From the NCBI RefSeq assembly GCF_026427715.1, contig NZ_CP107558.1, positions 2,145,001-2,209,000 on the forward strand: a stretch of DNA of 64,000 bases. Reading direction: 5' to 3'. The stretch comes from Methylocystis sp. MJC1 (lineage in GTDB: Bacteria > Pseudomonadota > Alphaproteobacteria > Rhizobiales > Beijerinckiaceae). A model generated the notes under the pieces. The model worked only from the letters and a program-made list of their open reading frames with translations, searched no databases and was not told where the DNA came from. Position numbers and translations under genes: made by a program. Positions 1 to 9,322 of the stretch are shown here, one piece after another. Every line of letters begins with the position of its first letter. Position 1 is the stretch's first letter.

Positions 1-521
1 GGCGCGTGGATCTGGTGTTCCAGCGCTTCATCGAGGTCTGGTCGTCGCTGCCGCAGCTCTATCTGCTCATCATCATCTCGTCCTTCCTGACGCCGGGCTT
101 TTTCGTGCTGCTGGGAATCTTGCTGCTCTTTTCCTGGGTATCGCTTGTTCACGTCGTGCGCGCCGAGTTCCTTCGCGCCCGCAATTTCGAGTATGTGAAC
201 GCCGCTCGGGCGCTGGGACTGTCGAATTTTCACATCATCGTGAAGCATCTCCTGCCGAACGCCACGGTGGCGACGCTGACCTTCCTGCCCTTCATCCTCA
301 ATTCGTCGATCACGACGCTGACGGCGCTGGACTTCTTAGGCTTCGGTCTGCCGCCCGGCTCGCCCTCGCTCGGCGAATTGCTGCTGCAAGGCAAATCCAA
401 CCTCCAGGCGCCGTGGCTGGGCCTCACCGGCTTCGCCATCATCGCGCTCATGCTGTCGCTGCTCGTCTTCATCGGCGAGGCCGTGCGCGACGCCTTCGAT
501 CCGAGGAAGAATTTCCAGTGA
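1..521 (+). CDS. yejE: Peptide ABC transporter inner-membrane permease (YejE/DppC type), 3' part
   Basis: The frame is open to the left edge of the window and stops at 519-521, giving about 172 C-terminal residues. It is strongly hydrophobic with several membrane segments. The conserved binding-protein-dependent permease (EAA) loop is visible as NAARALGLSNFHIIVKHLLPN, followed by the typical LDFLGFGLPPGSPSLGELL stretch of the YejE subgroup. In the family this subunit sits in the inner membrane, pairs with YejB and is powered by YejF for uptake of oligopeptides or microcin C-like compounds. The ATPase gene follows at 1257 after an inserted toxin-antitoxin pair. The exact substrate is inferred from the family, not seen. 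Confidence 0.88.
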   Translation, partial: RVDLVFQRFIEVWSSLPQLYLLIIISSFLTPGFFVLLGILLLFSWVSLVHVVRAEFLRARNFEYVNAARALGLSNFHIIVKHLLPNATVATLTFLPFILNSSITTLTALDFLGFGLPPGSPSLGELLLQGKSNLQAPWLGLTGFAIIALMLSLLVFIGEAVRDAFDPRKNFQ

Positions 522-553
522 TCCGTGGTAGGATGCCTCAGGAGGCCAAGGCC

Positions 554-781
554 ATGAACAAGATCGTGCGACGGCACTTCCCGGCGGAGAAACTGCCAGA
601 AGAGCTGAAAGCCGGCCTGGACCCGTGCTCTCAGGTTACCGTCACGCTGGAAGCCGAGGATCGCCCCGAGAAGGTCATGTCCCTGGAAGAAATGTTCGCA
701 TTGCGCCGAGACGTCTATGCGTCTCAGCGCGAGATAAATGCGGACATCGACGCCGTGCGCGACGAGTGGGGCGCGCCCTGA
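554..781 (+). CDS. Putative antitoxin of a PIN-domain toxin-antitoxin pair
   Basis: A 75-residue acidic protein. ATG at 554 was chosen because AGGAGG at 540-545 lies 8 bases upstream; in-frame starts at 518 and 533 have no such site. I do not recognise a DNA-binding fold with certainty. The role is inferred from size, charge and position: its stop (779-781) is one base before the GTG start of a PIN-domain gene, the usual antitoxin-then-toxin order. The C-terminal half, rich in Asp, Glu and Arg, could wrap the toxin. The pair lies between the permease and ATPase genes of a peptide transporter. Confidence 0.6.
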   Translation: MNKIVRRHFPAEKLPEELKAGLDPCSQVTVTLEAEDRPEKVMSLEEMFALRRDVYASQREINADIDAVRDEWGAP

Positions 782-782
782 C

Positions 783-1250
783 GTGCCCGCGCCTCTGGTC
801 TATATGGACACGAACGCATTTATCGCCGGGTTCGAATTGCCGCAGAACGAGGCCGAGCCTGTCCAGAATCTCCTCCTCACTCTGCGGGGAAGGCCGCTCT
901 CAGTCGTAACGAGCGAACTCACGCTTGCAGAGCTTCTGGCCCCTACATCACGCGCCGGGACTCTACCCTTGGGGGTGAAGCGTCGCCTGTATCTCGACCT
1001 ACTTGTCTGGAGTCGCCTCGTGGATTTGCGGCCCATAACCCGAGAAATCCTAATCGAGACGGCAGACCTGCGTCAGGCTGTGCCTCATCGCTTGCCAGAC
1101 GCTATCCATGTCGTTACGGCCATCCACACGCAATGCGACTTCTTCCTATCTGGCGACAAGCGGATCAGACCGCCGCATGGCATGACTTTCGTCGAGCCTG
1201 ACAGGTCAGGAGTCGACCGCATTCTCGACGCCTGGTCCAACAACTCGTGA
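783..1250 (+). CDS. PIN-domain ribonuclease, VapC-like toxin
   Basis: A 155-residue protein if GTG 783 is the start, which places the PIN signature VYMDTNAFIAG at residues 6-16. The expected acidic residues can be assigned as D9, E50 (LTLAELLAP), D106 (RLPDAIHVVTA) and D125 (FLSGDKRI), so the Mg-dependent RNase site looks complete. PIN toxins cleave tRNA or rRNA and are held inactive by the antitoxin encoded just upstream. A longer in-frame start at 738 would overlap the antitoxin and add residues unlike the family. Six bases separate its stop from the yejF start, so it is probably co-transcribed with the transporter. Confidence 0.75.
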   Translation: MPAPLVYMDTNAFIAGFELPQNEAEPVQNLLLTLRGRPLSVVTSELTLAELLAPTSRAGTLPLGVKRRLYLDLLVWSRLVDLRPITREILIETADLRQAVPHRLPDAIHVVTAIHTQCDFFLSGDKRIRPPHGMTFVEPDRSGVDRILDAWSNNS

Positions 1251-1256
1251 GCGCCG

Positions 1257-2906
<1,650 letters not shown>

Positions 2907-3000
2907 GCGCAGCTATTGCCATGCTTGATCGCGGCTGCCGGCGCTGCGACAATCCAAGGAAGAGTTCGTAACGATTCTCCCTTGGACAATAGAGGTTCAT

Positions 3001-3807
3001 ATGAGCGCCCCCGCTGAAGAAGCTGCGGCAATTATCAAGTCGCGCTGCGACATTGGCGCGGTCGACAGCGCAATTATTTTAGGGCGTTTGTTTTTCAGCT
3101 CGGCGGATATTGGCGAGCGCATCGCCGCCTTCCCCTATGCCGAGCTGCCGGGCTTTCCCGTCGCACCCGGCGTCGAGGACGGCGAGCTGATCGTGTCCAT
3201 GGTCGATGGCGCCCCGGCGGTATTGCTCAAAGGGACGTCGACCTTCCACGAGACCGGCGATCCGAGCCTCATGGCCGGACCGATGGAGACCCTCGCGCTT
3301 CTGGGCGTGCGCAGCGTGCTCTGCACGGGGCTCGTTCAATCGGTGCAGGCCGACCTCGTGCCGAGCAGCATCGTGCTCGTGACCGACCATATCAATTTCA
3401 CCGGCCTGAACCCGCTGATCGGCGCGCCGGCCGACGGCAAGGCCGTCATCAATATGAACGAAGCCTATGACAAGCGCCTGCTGCGCCGCGTGAAGGCCGC
3501 CGCGGGGAGCGCAGGCGTTTCCGTGCATGAAGGCGTTTTGATGTGGTTCTCCGGCCCGAGCTTCGAGACGCCGGCCGAAGCGAAGGTCGCCCGACAGCTC
3601 GGCGCCGACCTCATCGGCTGGAGCATCGCTCCGGAAGCCATCCTTGCGCGACGTAACGGGATGCTCTTCTCTGGCGTCACGGTGGTGACGGATTTCGCAG
3701 CGGGCTTCTCCAACGGCAATCCCTCGCCCGATCTTACGCGGGGCCCCGCGGTCGCCGGCGTTGTCGCCAGCAAAAGGCTGCTGCGCAATTTCTGCAAAAT
3801 CCGCTGA
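3001..3807 (+). CDS. Divergent purine nucleoside phosphorylase-fold protein
   Basis: A 268-residue protein matching trimeric PNP over its length: LVTDHINFTGLNPLIG at 126-141, GPSFETPAE at 185-193 and VVTDFAAGF at 228-236. Several catalytic loops are not canonical. The N-terminal phosphate loop (GSGLG in the family) reads GRLFF at 28-32. The Asn-Ala-Ala-Gly-Gly loop reads CTGLVQS at 108-114. The base-binding Asn is Asp231, a change linked in human PNP and in MTA phosphorylase to 6-aminopurines. The acid Glu189 is kept. It may act on adenosine or methylthioadenosine, or have lost phosphorolysis. It stands alone, convergent with maoC. Confidence 0.72.
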   Translation: MSAPAEEAAAIIKSRCDIGAVDSAIILGRLFFSSADIGERIAAFPYAELPGFPVAPGVEDGELIVSMVDGAPAVLLKGTSTFHETGDPSLMAGPMETLALLGVRSVLCTGLVQSVQADLVPSSIVLVTDHINFTGLNPLIGAPADGKAVINMNEAYDKRLLRRVKAAAGSAGVSVHEGVLMWFSGPSFETPAEAKVARQLGADLIGWSIAPEAILARRNGMLFSGVTVVTDFAAGFSNGNPSPDLTRGPAVAGVVASKRLLRNFCKIR

Positions 3808-3819
3808 GGCTCGCGCCGT

Positions 3820-4284
3820 TTACAGCGCGCCGCGATTGGGGTTGCGGAAGGCGAGCATCGTCGCCTCGATCGTCTGCACTGTTACGCCGTCCTGATTATA
3901 GGTCGAAGCCTCAAAAGTGACGTAGCCCCTGCCCGACTGCGTGCGTGACGAACGCAGCTTCGTGATCTCGCCCTCGATACGCAAACGATCGCCCGGACGC
4001 ACCGGCCGCTTCCACGAAATCCGCGCATCAGTGCCGATGACGCCGCCGGCAAAATCCAGTCCGCAGAATTCGAGCAATAGACGCAAGGTGAGAGCGCCGG
4101 TCTGCCAGCCGCTGGCGATCAGGCCGCCGAAGAGACTCTCTTTGGCCGCCTCCGGATCGACGTGGAAATATTGGGGATCATTGTCTCGGGCGAAGCGGAG
4201 GATCTGCTCCTGCGTCACCTCGACGGACTCGGAGCGCAAAGGTTGGCCGACATAAAGATCGTCGAAGAAAACTGTTCTCGTCAT
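3820..4284 (-). CDS. MaoC-family hydratase/dehydratase
   Basis: A 154-residue single hot-dog domain protein. The hydratase motif appears as DNDPQYFHVDPEAA at about residues 34-47, with Asp and His in the usual catalytic spacing, followed by FGGLIASGW. The central strand ISWKRPVRPGD is also typical. Members hydrate enoyl-CoA to (R)-3-hydroxyacyl-CoA or act on related thioesters such as mesaconyl-CoA. The exact substrate cannot be read from the sequence. It is the last gene of a minus-strand run after the aminopeptidase and NlpC/P60 genes, only 9 bases from the latter. Confidence 0.85.
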   Translation of the reverse strand: MTRTVFFDDLYVGQPLRSESVEVTQEQILRFARDNDPQYFHVDPEAAKESLFGGLIASGWQTGALTLRLLLEFCGLDFAGGVIGTDARISWKRPVRPGDRLRIEGEITKLRSSRTQSGRGYVTFEASTYNQDGVTVQTIEATMLAFRNPNRGAL

Positions 4285-4293
4285 TGCTCGCCG

Positions 4294-5145
4294 CTATCTC
4301 GTCAAACGCTTCACGCTCGTAATGTCGCCGGCCCCCGCCTCGAGATTTCGCGCCCGCACGAGATCGAGGGGCTCGCTGGAGACGAGCATATGCGCGCCAT
4401 TGGCGTGCAGCAGCGTCGCCGCGTCACGCATGATCCCGACATGGCCCTTCCAGAAGATCAGATCGCCGCGCATGAGCGGCGCGCCGATGTCCACCGGCTC
4501 GCCAAGTTGCGCCTCCTGCATGTCGCTGTCGCGCGGCGCCGGCTTGCCGGCGGCGGCGAGCGAAATCTGCACGAGGCCGGAGCAGTCGACGCCAATCGAA
4601 GATTTGCCGCCCCAAAGATAAGGCGCGCCAATCATGGTCTCCGCGACCGCGACGAAATCGGGCGCGGTCGCGTCGAGCGGCGCGAGATGCGGGCGCCAGA
4701 TGAAGCCCAGATCGCGCGTGACGAGGAAATTGTCGCGTGAATCGACAATCTCGACTTCGGCTGAGAGCGGCAACGCAAGCAGCGGCGGCTGTTTGATGCT
4801 CGCCGCCGGATAGACGAAAGTACGCGGCACGCAGATGCGATGCGTGGGGGCGCGCAAGGCGCTCCACAGCGTATTGGCGGCAATCCAGCCGACATAGCCG
4901 TCGCGTGCGAGCTGCGCCCAGGCCCAGCCCTCCTCCTCGTCATAGACGATGACGCGCTCGCCATAGAGCGCCTGCGTGTCGATCGGGCAATCGGGGCGCG
5001 GTTCGCGGCGCAGGTCGACGACGCCCTCTTTCACCTCCATCACCGCGCCTTCGACGAAGCGCTCGGCCGTGACGCGGCCCTTCAAATGAGCCGCAGCAAT
5101 GTCGGGACGCGCGGGGGTCAGCCGCCGGTCGAATGTCTCGCTCAC
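4294..5145 (-). CDS. NlpC/P60-family cysteine peptidase with N-terminal SH3-like domains
   Basis: A 283-residue protein. The C-terminal NlpC/P60 domain carries the catalytic Cys in SIGVDCSGLVQISL (about residue 188) and the His in FWKGHVGIMRDA (about residue 236). The first 150 residues contain two SH3b-like repeats, for example YDEEEGWAWAQLARDGYVGW. Such enzymes hydrolyse gamma-D-glutamyl-diamino acid bonds in murein peptides. No signal peptide is visible, which fits the cytoplasmic recycling members that are co-transcribed with dipeptide-epimerase or aminopeptidase genes. Its ATG overlaps the stop of the upstream leucyl aminopeptidase by 4 bases, so the two are translationally coupled and may work in turn on peptides. 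Confidence 0.88.
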   Translation of the reverse strand: MSETFDRRLTPARPDIAAAHLKGRVTAERFVEGAVMEVKEGVVDLRREPRPDCPIDTQALYGERVIVYDEEEGWAWAQLARDGYVGWIAANTLWSALRAPTHRICVPRTFVYPAASIKQPPLLALPLSAEVEIVDSRDNFLVTRDLGFIWRPHLAPLDATAPDFVAVAETMIGAPYLWGGKSSIGVDCSGLVQISLAAAGKPAPRDSDMQEAQLGEPVDIGAPLMRGDLIFWKGHVGIMRDAATLLHANGAHMLVSSEPLDLVRARNLEAGAGDITSVKRLTR

Positions 5146-6536
5146 GCCGTCGCCTTCTTTTTCGCACGCGTCTCGATGAGATCGTACAGCAGTCGCGCGG
5201 CCTGAGCCTCGCCGCCCTCGGGGCGTCCGGGTTTGGTGGAGGGATTCCAGCAGTAGACGTCGAAATGCGCCCAGCGGCCCGGATCGCTGACGAAGCGCCT
5301 CAGGAACAGCGCCGCGACGATGGAGCCCGAGAAGCCGCCGCTCGTGACGCTCACGAGATCGGAGATCTTGCCGTCGAGCCCGCCGTCGTAATTTTCCCAG
5401 AGCGGCAAGCGCCAGACGGGATCATTGGCGCTGCGCCCGCAAGCGGCAATCTCATCGGCGAGGGCGTCGTCTTCCGTAAAGAATGGCGGCAGCTCCGGCC
5501 CCAGCGCAACACGCGCCGCGCCGGTCAATGTCGCGAAGTCGAACAAGAGATCGGGCTGATCCTCGGCGGCGTAAGCGAGCGCATCGGCGAGAATGAGCCG
5601 CCCTTCCGCGTCCGTATTGCCGACCTCGACCGTGAGCCCCTTGCGGCTGCGATAAATGTCGCCGGTGCGGAAGGCGTTCGAGGAAATCGAATTCTCGACG
5701 ATCGGCAGCAGCACGCGCAGCCGAACTGGAACGTCGGCGTCCATCAGCATGGCGGCCAATGCGAGCGCCATTGCGGCGCCGCCCATGTCCTTCTTCATCA
5801 GCGCCATCGCGGAAGAGGGTTTGATGTCGAGCCCGCCCGTGTCGTAGCAGACGCCCTTGCCGACGAGCGTCACCTTGAAGCCGTCTTCGGGCCCATGGGT
5901 GAATTCCACGAGGCGCGGCGCCTGGGCCGCAGCGCGACCCACAGCGTGGATCAGCGGGAAATTCTCTGCGAGCAGCGCATCGCCGACGATCACGCGCGAC
6001 TGTGCGCCGTATTTGGCGGCGAGCGCGAGCGCCGATTCCGCGAGAGCCTCCGGCCCCATATCGTTTGCCGGCGTGTTCACGAGGTCGCGGCCGAGAGCGA
6101 CTGCGCTCGCAATGCGCTCGACGCGCGCGCGATCTATGCCCTGCGGCGCGCAGAGACACGGCTTCTCGCCTTTTGGCGCGACATAGCGTGAGAAAGAGTA
6201 GCTTGCGAGCAGAAAGGCGAGCGCGGCGGCCTGCGGGTCGGCGACGCCGTCGCCAAGCCGGTAGAGACCGGCGGGCAAGGACGCAGCGAGCTTGCCGGCA
6301 AGGAAGGGGTCGCGCTTTTTGGCGTCCGGCGCCTCTACGCCGAAGAAGACGCGCGCCGGGGCGCCGTCGAGCGCGGGCGCGATGAGCAGGCTTCCAGGCT
6401 TCGCCTCGAATCCGTTGGCCGCGGCAATCGCCGAAACCGTCGCTGGCAAGCCCTCTTTCACTTGCCGCCACCGGCCCTTATCCACGAAGTCGATCGTGAT
6501 CGCCTCGGCTGACCAATCCTGAAGCTTCATCGTCAT
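5142..6536 (-). CDS. Leucyl aminopeptidase, M17 family
   Basis: A 464-residue cytosolic metallopeptidase. The M17 signature NTDAEGRLILADAL is present, together with GKGVCYDTGGLDIKPSSAM, which contains the first metal ligand region, and the upstream VNTPANDMGPEAL. These enzymes bind two metal ions and remove N-terminal residues from peptides. The gene heads a three-gene minus-strand operon with an NlpC/P60 peptidase (4-base overlap) and a MaoC hydratase. Start at 6536 (MTMKLQDW). The short divergent promoter region towards the TPR gene contains CtrA-like sequences (6555-6576). Confidence 0.92.
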   Translation of the reverse strand: MTMKLQDWSAEAITIDFVDKGRWRQVKEGLPATVSAIAAANGFEAKPGSLLIAPALDGAPARVFFGVEAPDAKKRDPFLAGKLAASLPAGLYRLGDGVADPQAAALAFLLASYSFSRYVAPKGEKPCLCAPQGIDRARVERIASAVALGRDLVNTPANDMGPEALAESALALAAKYGAQSRVIVGDALLAENFPLIHAVGRAAAQAPRLVEFTHGPEDGFKVTLVGKGVCYDTGGLDIKPSSAMALMKKDMGGAAMALALAAMLMDADVPVRLRVLLPIVENSISSNAFRTGDIYRSRKGLTVEVGNTDAEGRLILADALAYAAEDQPDLLFDFATLTGAARVALGPELPPFFTEDDALADEIAACGRSANDPVWRLPLWENYDGGLDGKISDLVSVTSGGFSGSIVAALFLRRFVSDPGRWAHFDVYCWNPSTKPGRPEGGEAQAARLLYDLIETRAKKKATA

Positions 6537-6554
6537 CGGCGCGTTTAGCCTCCG

Positions 6555-6576
6555 TTAAGCATCCATTAGGGTTAAC
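6555..6576. promoter_or_regulatory. CtrA-like binding sequences between pepA-type and tadD-like genes
   Basis: TTAA at 6555-6558 is followed after exactly 7 bases by TTAG (6566-6569), one mismatch from the TTAA-N7-TTAA consensus of the alphaproteobacterial cell-cycle regulator CtrA. A further TTAAC lies at 6572-6576. The site is between two divergent genes, of which the TadD-like one is the plausible target, since Flp pilus genes are CtrA-controlled in Caulobacter. This is a motif match only. Confidence 0.35.
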
Positions 6577-6629
6577 GCTTTATTGCTCGCGTCAGAAGCT
6601 CTTTCACAAGACAACGGAACAGATTCGCC

Positions 6630-7463
6630 GTGCATAAGGCGCTCCAACCTACTGCGAAATCGCTCCGCTTTTGCGTCGCCGCCATTGCCGCGCTCATCGG
6701 CCTTTCAGGCTGCAACAAGACCTCCCTCGGCGACATCACCGGCTCCATCGGCCGCCCCTCGGTCACGCTGCCGACGGACGACGGAGAGCTTCGTCGATTC
6801 GCGGAGGAATGGGGGCAGCGCTACGACCGGAGCCCGAAAGACAAGGTGACGGCGATGACCTACGCCAAGGCCTTGCATGCGCTGGACCAAAATGCGCAGG
6901 CAGTCGCCGTGATGCGCGGCCTCGCCATCAGCTACCCCGACGATATGAAGGTGCTGGGCGCCTATGGCAAGGCGCTTGCCGACGCCGGCAATGTCAAGGA
7001 GGCCGCGGACGTCCTGCAGAAGGCCCATACGCCCGAGCGGCCCGACTGGTCGATTCTGTCGACGCAGGGGTCGCTCGCCGATCAGCTCGGCGACCACGAG
7101 GGCGCGCGCGGCTATTACGAAGCGGCGCTGAAGATTCGCCCCAATGAGCCGACGGTTCTTTCCAACCTTGGTCTTTCATACGCTCTGGCGAAAAACCTGC
7201 CGCGCGCCGAAGAGACGCTGCGCCTCGCCGCAAATCAGCCGGGAGCGGATATGCGGGTGCGTCAAAACCTTGCCTTGGTGCTGGCGCTGCAAGGGAAATT
7301 CTCAGAAGCCGAGGAACTGTCGCGCCGCGATCTCCCGCCGATCGACGCTGCGCAGAACGTCGCCTCCATCCGCCAGATGATCTCGCAATCGGACACCTGG
7401 CGCGACATCCAGACAGGCACCGCCGGCCGGACCGGGGGAACGAAGCGAGCTGCGGCGCGCTAA
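6630..7463 (+). CDS. TPR lipoprotein, TadD-like
   Basis: A 277-residue protein starting with GTG. A signal sequence ends in a lipobox (ALIGLSGCNK, Cys at about residue 29), so it should be lipidated and membrane-anchored facing the periplasm. The remainder is built of about four tetratricopeptide repeats, such as ALADAGNVKEAADVLQKA and LSYALAKNLPRAEETLRLA. It resembles TadD of the Flp pilus assembly system, which helps pilotin-type functions. No other tad genes are in the window, so the assignment rests on architecture alone. A clear intrinsic terminator follows at 7486-7515. Confidence 0.72.
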   Translation: MHKALQPTAKSLRFCVAAIAALIGLSGCNKTSLGDITGSIGRPSVTLPTDDGELRRFAEEWGQRYDRSPKDKVTAMTYAKALHALDQNAQAVAVMRGLAISYPDDMKVLGAYGKALADAGNVKEAADVLQKAHTPERPDWSILSTQGSLADQLGDHEGARGYYEAALKIRPNEPTVLSNLGLSYALAKNLPRAEETLRLAANQPGADMRVRQNLALVLALQGKFSEAEELSRRDLPPIDAAQNVASIRQMISQSDTWRDIQTGTAGRTGGTKRAAAR

Positions 7464-7485
7464 AAAACACATCCTCGAAAATCAA

Positions 7486-7517
7486 AAGGCCCGGCCTTTC
7501 GGCCGGGCCTTCTGTTT
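7486..7517 (+). terminator. Intrinsic terminator after the TPR lipoprotein gene
   Basis: An 11-bp perfect stem (AAGGCCCGGCC at 7486-7496 with GGCCGGGCCTT at 7501-7511), a TTTC loop and a following CTGTTTT run. It lies 22 bases after the stop codon. Confidence 0.9.
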
Positions 7518-7531
7518 TAATCTACTCGGTT

Positions 7532-7694
7532 ATACGAGATCCGCTTGATTGGTCCGGTGTCATTCCCGACGCTCGCTTGAGCGAGCGATCGGGAATCCAG
7601 AGCAGAAACAGCGCTTTTGTGGCTCTGGATTCCCGTTCGGGCTTTCAGCCCGCGGGGAATGACATTCCCCAACGCGAGCCATTCAAACGGAAAT
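7532..7694. repeat. Dispersed palindromic repeat, family A copy 1
   Basis: About 160 bp containing two imperfect hairpins and the shared core CGGGAATCCAGAG...CTCTGGATTCCCG. The same unit, in opposite orientation, occurs at 39219-39348 and 63325-63485. The match to the third copy extends outside the palindrome on both sides. It fills the gap between the terminator and the convergent porin gene. There is no coding capacity, so it is a MITE- or REP-like unit. Confidence 0.8.
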
Positions 7695-7703
7695 CGTATT
7701 CGA

Positions 7704-8597
7704 TCAGTATTTTGCGACGACCGGAGCGGGAGCGCCCCAATTGAAGTGATAGTTCAGGCCCGCGCGGACGATGTTGCCGTTGAAGCGCGTCCTCGACTGG
7801 CTAACGCTCCAGAAATTCAGACCGGGGTTGGCGTTGGTCAGCGGGCTCAGAGCATAGGATACGTTGCCGAGGTCATAGTAGAGATACTCGACCTTGGCAG
7901 ACCAGTTGGGCCAGAACATCCACTCGACGCCGCCGCCAGCCGTCCAGCCGACGCGCGTATCAGAGAAAGCGCCGGCGCTCGAAATGGAAGGCGCGGCGCC
8001 AGCCGGCGGGGTGAATGTCTGGAGGATGCCAGTGCTGGCGGTCACGCCGCCATAAGCAAGACCGCCCGTGCCATAGACCAACAAGGTCGGCGTGGCCAAC
8101 CAGCCAAGACGGCCGCGCACGGTGCCAATATAGTCGAGCGAACGATTGACAGTCGCAATCTGAGCGGCGTTGCCCCCGATCACGGGATTGAACACCGCGC
8201 TCGCGACGGTAGCCGTATTGCGGCTTCCGGCAATGCCCTGAATGTCGGCTTCGATGCCCGCGACGAAGCTGTTGTAGAACTGCCAGTTGTAGCCAACCTG
8301 GCCGCCGCCGATAAAGCCGCTCGAATTTACCTGAGCCGGGAAGCTGCCAAGAAACGCGCTCGACGAACCATAACCGCCGGCGACTGCATCGAACATCCGT
8401 CCTGAGCCGGTATAAACTATGGTGTTATTCGCCCAGGTTCCGCCAGCGTTCAAGCCGACGTAGAAGCCCGTCCAGAGCGGGGCCGGCGGGGGCGGCGGGG
8501 GAAGGACCGGCGGGGCCTTGCGCGACGGAAGGTCGGCCGAGAGCGCGGAGCCGGCGGTCAGCGCCAGAGCGGCGACCGAAAGAGCGATTTTTTTCAT
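7704..8597 (-). CDS. Outer-membrane beta-barrel porin, Omp25/31 type
   Basis: A 297-residue protein with a clear Sec signal peptide (MKKIALSVAALALTAGSALS then ADLPS). A proline-rich stretch and WTGFYVGLNAGGTW follow, the hallmark start of Rhizobiales Omp25/Omp31 barrels. The C-terminus, FNGNIVRAGLNYHFNWG, is a typical last beta strand. Repeated glycine and aromatic residues throughout agree with an 8-stranded barrel. It is expected in the outer membrane as a structural or porin protein. ATG 8597 has a GAGG-type ribosome site. It is a single gene with the repeat element just past its stop. Confidence 0.9.
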   Translation of the reverse strand: MKKIALSVAALALTAGSALSADLPSRKAPPVLPPPPPPAPLWTGFYVGLNAGGTWANNTIVYTGSGRMFDAVAGGYGSSSAFLGSFPAQVNSSGFIGGGQVGYNWQFYNSFVAGIEADIQGIAGSRNTATVASAVFNPVIGGNAAQIATVNRSLDYIGTVRGRLGWLATPTLLVYGTGGLAYGGVTASTGILQTFTPPAGAAPSISSAGAFSDTRVGWTAGGGVEWMFWPNWSAKVEYLYYDLGNVSYALSPLTNANPGLNFWSVSQSRTRFNGNIVRAGLNYHFNWGAPAPVVAKY

Positions 8598-9018
8598 TCC
8601 AGCCTCATATTTGAAAAACTAAGGTCGGAAACGCGCCAAAGGGCATGTCTCCGAGGAAGCGCCAGGCTGTGCTGGAGAAACAATTCCTCCGCGCCAGAGG
8701 CTTCGCTATTAATCAGCAGGCGCCCTGGCCCAATGTCAACAAACTGCATGCGCAGATTCGCCCCCGCTCGCCAGTTAATCTCGGACCGTTGCATGGGGAC
8801 ACCATGCCGCCTATTAGTGAGGCAGGAAATCGCGGGCGCCGGAAATCAAACAGCTCGACCCTTCGGATCAGGCGCGGCGACGCGGAGCCCGCGAGAATTC
8901 CACGGGCCGCCGCCGTTTCCACAAATTCGAGAAGATTGGGACGCCGATGGCCGCCACTCTGCTTGCCAAGACGGGGCGCTTTGGCATATGTCCCATTCAC
9001 GCGCGACGCAGCGCAAGC
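8598..9018. other. 420-bp gap between porin and tRNA-Ser, no gene supported
   Basis: It holds the porin upstream region. Short frames exist on both strands, but they have tRNA-overlapping ends or arginine-rich shadow composition and no ribosome site. I see no RNA gene, repeat or promoter motif that I can defend. Confidence 0.5.
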
Positions 9019-9108
9019 GGAGACGTGGCCGAGAGGCTGAAGGCGACGGTTTGCTAAATCGTTATAGGGGAAACCCTATCGTGGGTTCGAATCCCACCGT
9101 CTCCGCCA
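9019..9108 (+). tRNA. tRNA-Ser (GCT anticodon)
   Basis: A 90-base class II tRNA. The acceptor stem GGAGACG (9019-9025) pairs with CGTCTCC (9098-9104), followed by G and an encoded CCA. The anticodon loop TTGCTAA gives GCT, and there is a long variable arm and a GGTTCGAATCC T-arm. It reads AGC/AGU codons. Its last seven bases form part of a 24-bp direct repeat found again at 11091. Confidence 0.95.
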
Positions 9109-9125
9109 GTTGAACCGCCGAATCG
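9102..9125 (+). repeat. Left copy of a 24-bp direct repeat at the tRNA-Ser 3' end (att-like)
   Basis: TCCGCCAG, one variable base, then TGAACCGCCGAATCG. It includes the last seven bases of the tRNA. The second copy at 11091-11114 differs at one position. Between them lie about 1.97 kb carrying SRPBCC, ArsR and RibD-like genes. No integrase is present. Confidence 0.65.
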
Positions 9126-9322
9126 TCCTCGACGGTGCGATATTGCCGCCGATCACGCACTCTCACTATGTAGGCGCCGAGAATCGCCGATTGTACGCTG
9201 CAGCCCGAAATATCTTGACGATCAGCGTCGGCATTCCCGTCGTTGGGATTGGGCCGTAAAGTCCTAAAAGCAGTCGATCATGGCGCCAGGGCAGCGACCG
9301 GAAACCTCCAGATGTGCAGCGT

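Noticed and set aside
2907..3000. Riboswitch before the PNP-like gene
   Set aside because: The gap is only 94 bases and shows no purine-riboswitch core or terminator.
5133..6191. Long plus-strand frame of 352 codons
   Set aside because: Antisense to the leucyl aminopeptidase gene, with Arg/Asp/Glu-rich shadow composition and no motif.
8713..9000. Minus-strand 95-codon frame before tRNA-Ser
   Set aside because: No ribosome site, no conserved pattern, shadow-like composition.
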